Notes under the pieces: generated by a model
Told to the model about the DNA's origin: nothing
The model's input: only the letters and a program-made list of their open reading frames with translations
The model's database searches: none
NCBI GenBank assembly: GCA_034430275.1
Contig: DAOUEW010000240.1
Span: 1-6,757, forward strand
Source: JAUVXJ01 sp034430275
GTDB taxonomy: Bacteria; Chloroflexota; Anaerolineae; UBA7937; B3-Chlor
Length of the DNA: 6,757 nucleotides
Direction of reading: 5' to 3'
Shown here: one piece after another, positions 4,403-6,757 of the stretch
Layout: every line of letters begins with the position of its first letter
How positions within the stretch are numbered: the stretch's first letter is position 1
Program-made: the position numbers and the translations under genes

Positions 4403-5293
4403 ATGACAGATAGACCAAAGACTATCATTCCCGGCTTGAGTAGCTTCGCTGGCTGGTTCGCCAGAGGCGCCAAATGGTACGGCGCTGAGTGGTATATCAC
4501 CTCCGCGGGTGCAGCGATCCTATTCATCGTCATCGCCGTTACCATCCTGGCTCCCTACATCGCTCCTTACGACCCCACGAACTTCGTGGGCGACCCCTTT
4601 ATCGCGCCCAACTCACAGTTCCTGATGGGCACGGACAAGCTGGGGCGCGACATCTTCAGCCGGGTGATCTATGGCGCCCAGACCATCATGATCGTAGCCA
4701 TCGTCTCCGCCATACTCTCGTCGATAGTGGGGGTGCCGGTCGGGCTACTGTCCGGATTCGCTGGCGGCAAACTGGATCGTGTGCTCTCTCTGGTCATGGA
4801 CAGCATCTACTCCTTCCCTGGCCTGATCCTGGCCATCGCCATGGCAGCCATGCTAGGGCCGGGCATCGTCAACATCTCCATCGCTATCGCCGTCATCTAC
4901 ATCCCCACCTACTTCAGGATGGTCAGAGGCCAGGTGCTCTCGGTGAAAGAGGAACTGTACGTCCAGGCGGCGGAGAGCCTGGGAGCCTCAGCAATCACGA
5001 TCCTGCGCAGCTATGTCTTTCCCAATGTCATCCCCTCGGTGGTGGTGGTATTCTCTCTCAACATCTCCGATGCGATACTGACCGAGGCCGGGCTGAGCTT
5101 CATCGGCCTGGGCGTCCCGCCTCCGACGCCAGACTGGGGTTTCGACCTGAATGCGGGCCGGCCCTACTTGCCCGGAGGCCGGTGGTGGCTCATCACTTTC
5201 CCGGGGATCATGATCGCCATCGTCGCCCTCGGGTTCAGCTTGCTGGGTGAAGGTTTGAACGAGATCCTGAACCCCCGCCTGAGGGAAGCGTGA
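4403..5293 (+). CDS. dppC: DppC/OppC-type ABC permease
   Basis: Second channel subunit, expected to pair with the DppB-type protein. The 296-aa product has the usual length and layout: cytoplasmic N-terminal segment (1-33), TM1 at about 34-54, an extracytoplasmic stretch with MGTDKLGRDIFSRVIYGAQ (75-93), then five more membrane segments at about 96-120, 137-155, 158-175, 210-230 and 264-284. The EAA loop reads Y-V-Q-A-A-E-S-L-G-A-S with P-N-V-I-P at about 186-211. Family hallmarks near the end are E-A-G-L-S-F-I-G-L-G-V-P-P-P-T-P-D-W-G (228-246) and N-P-R-L-R (290-294). ATG 4403 is the only start after the in-frame TGA at 4382-4384, but it has no clear Shine-Dalgarno, so translation may depend on ribosomes arriving from dppB, 31 bases upstream. 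Confidence 0.96.
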   Translation: MTDRPKTIIPGLSSFAGWFARGAKWYGAEWYITSAGAAILFIVIAVTILAPYIAPYDPTNFVGDPFIAPNSQFLMGTDKLGRDIFSRVIYGAQTIMIVAIVSAILSSIVGVPVGLLSGFAGGKLDRVLSLVMDSIYSFPGLILAIAMAAMLGPGIVNISIAIAVIYIPTYFRMVRGQVLSVKEELYVQAAESLGASAITILRSYVFPNVIPSVVVVFSLNISDAILTEAGLSFIGLGVPPPTPDWGFDLNAGRPYLPGGRWWLITFPGIMIAIVALGFSLLGEGLNEILNPRLREA

Positions 5294-5313
5294 GCCAAGG
5301 TAGCGAATAGCAC

Positions 5314-6270
5314 ATGTCAGATGTTCTGGTCAGCATCAGGGACCTCGATGTCCACTACTACACCCGCGTGGGCGTGGTCAAGGCTGTGGACAGGGTATCC
5401 CTCGATATCGACAGGGGTCAATTGCTTGGGCTGGTCGGAGAGTCAGGGTGTGGCAAGTCCACGCTCGGTTTCAGTCTCCTGCGTCTCATCCCCTCGCCCG
5501 GCCGCATAGTGGGTGGCAGCATCATGTTCGACGGCGAGGAGCTGCTCGACAAGGATGACGAGTCCATGAGGCACATACGCGGCAAGAGGATCTCCATGAT
5601 CTTCCAGGATCCGATGACCTCCCTTAACCCCCTTCAGAAGATCGGCGACCACCTGGCGGAGACCATCACCACCCACGAGGCCGTGAGCAAGGAAGAGGCC
5701 TGGCAACGAGCTGAGGGACTGGTGGACCAGCTCGGCATATCCTCCAGCCGGCTCAGCGACTATCCGCACCAGTTCAGCGGCGGCATGAGGCAGCGCATCA
5801 TGATCTCCCTGGCTCTCGCCCTGGGTCCAGAGCTCATCGTCGCTGACGAGCCCACCACTTCTTTGGATGTGATTGTGGAGGCCCAGATACTGGACTTGCT
5901 CAAAGAGCTGAAGTCGGCGTATGACTTGACCCTCCTGTTGATCACCCACAACATGGGCATCGTCGCCGAATTGGTGGATCGCGTTGCCGTGATGTACGCG
6001 GCCAAGGTTGTCGAGATAGCCGATGCTCTTGATCTTTTTGCCGAACCTCTGCATCCCTACACCCAGGGGTTGCTCAAGTCCATCCCCAACATCAAACTCC
6101 TGGACCAGGAGTTCGAGATCATGAAAGGTTCGCCACCGGACCTGATCGATCCACCATCAGGCTGTAGGTTCCATCCCCGTTGTCCGCAAGCGATGGACAT
6201 CTGCTCCGATGTGGAACCCGAGATGAAGCGGGTGAAAGCAAAGACCATGGTGGCCTGCCACCTCTACTAG
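5314..6270 (+). CDS. dppD: DppD/OppD-type ABC transporter ATPase
   Basis: One of two cytoplasmic ATPases that power the importer. The 318-aa product carries all ABC motifs in order: Walker A GESGCGKST (42-50), Q-loop Q98 in MIFQDPMTSLNP, signature FSGGMRQR (154-161), Walker B LIVADE (174-179) with catalytic E179, D-loop SLD (183-185) and switch histidine H212. The C-terminal extension typical of Opp/Dpp ATPases follows, with HPYTQGLL (247-254) and cysteines C284, C290, C297 and C315, which match the cluster that binds a [4Fe-4S] centre in characterised DppD/OppD proteins. The start lies 20 bases after the dppC stop; only a weak AAGG (5297-5300), 13 bases before the ATG, is present. The next ATPase gene starts 25 bases downstream. 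Confidence 0.96.
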   Translation: MSDVLVSIRDLDVHYYTRVGVVKAVDRVSLDIDRGQLLGLVGESGCGKSTLGFSLLRLIPSPGRIVGGSIMFDGEELLDKDDESMRHIRGKRISMIFQDPMTSLNPLQKIGDHLAETITTHEAVSKEEAWQRAEGLVDQLGISSSRLSDYPHQFSGGMRQRIMISLALALGPELIVADEPTTSLDVIVEAQILDLLKELKSAYDLTLLLITHNMGIVAELVDRVAVMYAAKVVEIADALDLFAEPLHPYTQGLLKSIPNIKLLDQEFEIMKGSPPDLIDPPSGCRFHPRCPQAMDICSDVEPEMKRVKAKTMVACHLY

Positions 6271-6295
6271 AAACCTGCGTACAGTGAAGAGACCC

Positions 6296-6757
6296 ATGAG
6301 CGAGAACATCATCGAAGTGCACAGCCTCAAGAAATGGTATCCCGTGCAACAGGGGTTCGTAGAGAACCTTCTGACGCGGAAGAAAGACTACGTGCGCGCC
6401 GTGGACGGCATTGACTTCGAGGTCAGGAGAGGAGAGGTATTCGGACTGGCTGGCGAAAGCGGCAGCGGGAAGACGACTACCGGCAGGCTGATCCTGGGCT
6501 TGGACAAGCCCTCCGAGGGCCACATCCTGTTTAACGGAGTGGATATCGCATCACTCAAGTCCAGAGAGATGCAAAAGCAACGTCGGCACATGCAAATGAT
6601 CTTCCAGGATCCTACCGCCTCTCTGAACCCACGGATGACCACAGGGGAAGGAATCGGACACTCCTTGGAGATCCACGGAATAGCCAAGGGAGAGGCCAAG
6701 AAAGAGTTCGTGACTAGCATCATGGAACGGGTGGGACTCACTCCCGCTTCGATTCTT
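6296..6757 (+). CDS. dppF: DppF/OppF-type ABC transporter ATPase, N-terminal half, runs off right edge
   Basis: Second ATPase of the importer, expected to form a heterodimer with the preceding gene product. The 154 codons visible are open to the window edge, about half of the usual 320-330 residues. Seen are EVHSLKKWYPV (7-17), the insertion QGFVENLLTRKKDYVRAVDG (19-38, landmarks F21, R33, D37) common before the ATP site in OppF proteins, Walker A GESGSGKTT (53-61), and Q-loop Q104 in MIFQDPTASLNPR (101-113). The signature, Walker B, switch histidine and the C-terminal extension are outside the window. The ribosome binding site is weak (GAAGAG a few bases before ATG). It is the last visible gene of the operon. 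Confidence 0.95.
   Translation, partial: MSENIIEVHSLKKWYPVQQGFVENLLTRKKDYVRAVDGIDFEVRRGEVFGLAGESGSGKTTTGRLILGLDKPSEGHILFNGVDIASLKSREMQKQRRHMQMIFQDPTASLNPRMTTGEGIGHSLEIHGIAKGEAKKEFVTSIMERVGLTPASIL

Noticed and set aside
4378..4413. 12-codon ATG frame overlapping the dppC start
   Set aside because: No Shine-Dalgarno and no further support; random short frame. A coupling role cannot be excluded but is not shown.
4489..5250. 253-aa open frame overlapping the DppC-type gene
   Set aside because: The translation is rich in H, R and P with no membrane segments or family motifs; it is the +2 shadow of a well-supported permease.
5443..6054. 203-aa open frame opposite the DppD-type ATPase
   Set aside because: No motifs, and the sense strand carries every ABC ATPase motif in order.
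1..6757. CRISPR arrays, tRNA or rRNA genes, insertion sequences
   Set aside because: No regularly spaced repeats, cloverleaf-like sequences, transposase frames or terminal inverted repeats were seen on reading.

Overview
The window (about 60% GC by eye) looks like bacterial chromosome, and a member of the Chloroflexota is the best guess. That guess rests on the style of the predicted proteins: an S15/PNPase pair, and a substrate-binding lipoprotein with a C-A-A-P-A-A-E-A-P linker after its lipid-anchor cysteine and a GWYPDYLDPDNY segment. There is no rRNA or other firm taxonomic marker, so the phylum is an inference.

Left part, minus strand (1-1001). rpsO (ribosomal protein S15, 732-1001, UUG start) is followed by pnp (polyribonucleotide nucleotidyltransferase, start at 476, running off the left edge). 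This is the classic rpsO-pnp operon. I see no intrinsic terminator in the 255-base spacer. It instead holds two strong inverted repeats: an 18-base-arm stem (518-535/579-596, one mismatch) and a perfect 10-bp hairpin (480-489/504-513) whose 3' arm in the mRNA contains the pnp Shine-Dalgarno. The layout recalls the structured, RNase III-processed, autoregulated pnp leader of E. coli.

Divergent control region (1002-1258). Two near-consensus sigma70-type promoters point away from each other: TTGCTA-17-TATAAT for rpsO (minus) and TTGACA-17-TATACT for the transporter operon (plus). Their -35 boxes are only 4 bp apart. The rpsO leader carries small interleaved complementary arms just before its ribosome binding site. 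The transporter leader (about 125 nt) carries an additional extended Shine-Dalgarno with no AUG behind it.

Right part, plus strand (1259-6757). A dipeptide/oligopeptide-type (Dpp/Opp) ABC importer operon lies in the order: substrate-binding lipoprotein (1259-2836), 284-base structured spacer, DppB-type permease (3121-4371), DppC-type permease (4403-5293), DppD/OppD ATPase (5314-6270), DppF/OppF ATPase (6296 to right edge, N-terminal half only). The lipoprotein would capture the ligand outside the membrane, the two permeases form the channel and the two ATPases drive transport. The ligand cannot be read from sequence; peptides are the default for the family.

The most unusual item is in the DppB-type permease. 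Its extracytoplasmic loop between TM1 and TM2 is interrupted by about 70-75 residues that look like a complete bacterial SH3 (SH3b) domain, so the protein is 416 aa instead of the usual 305-340. An SH3b module built into an ABC importer channel subunit could contact the cell envelope or the binding protein, and is the best candidate here for something undescribed.
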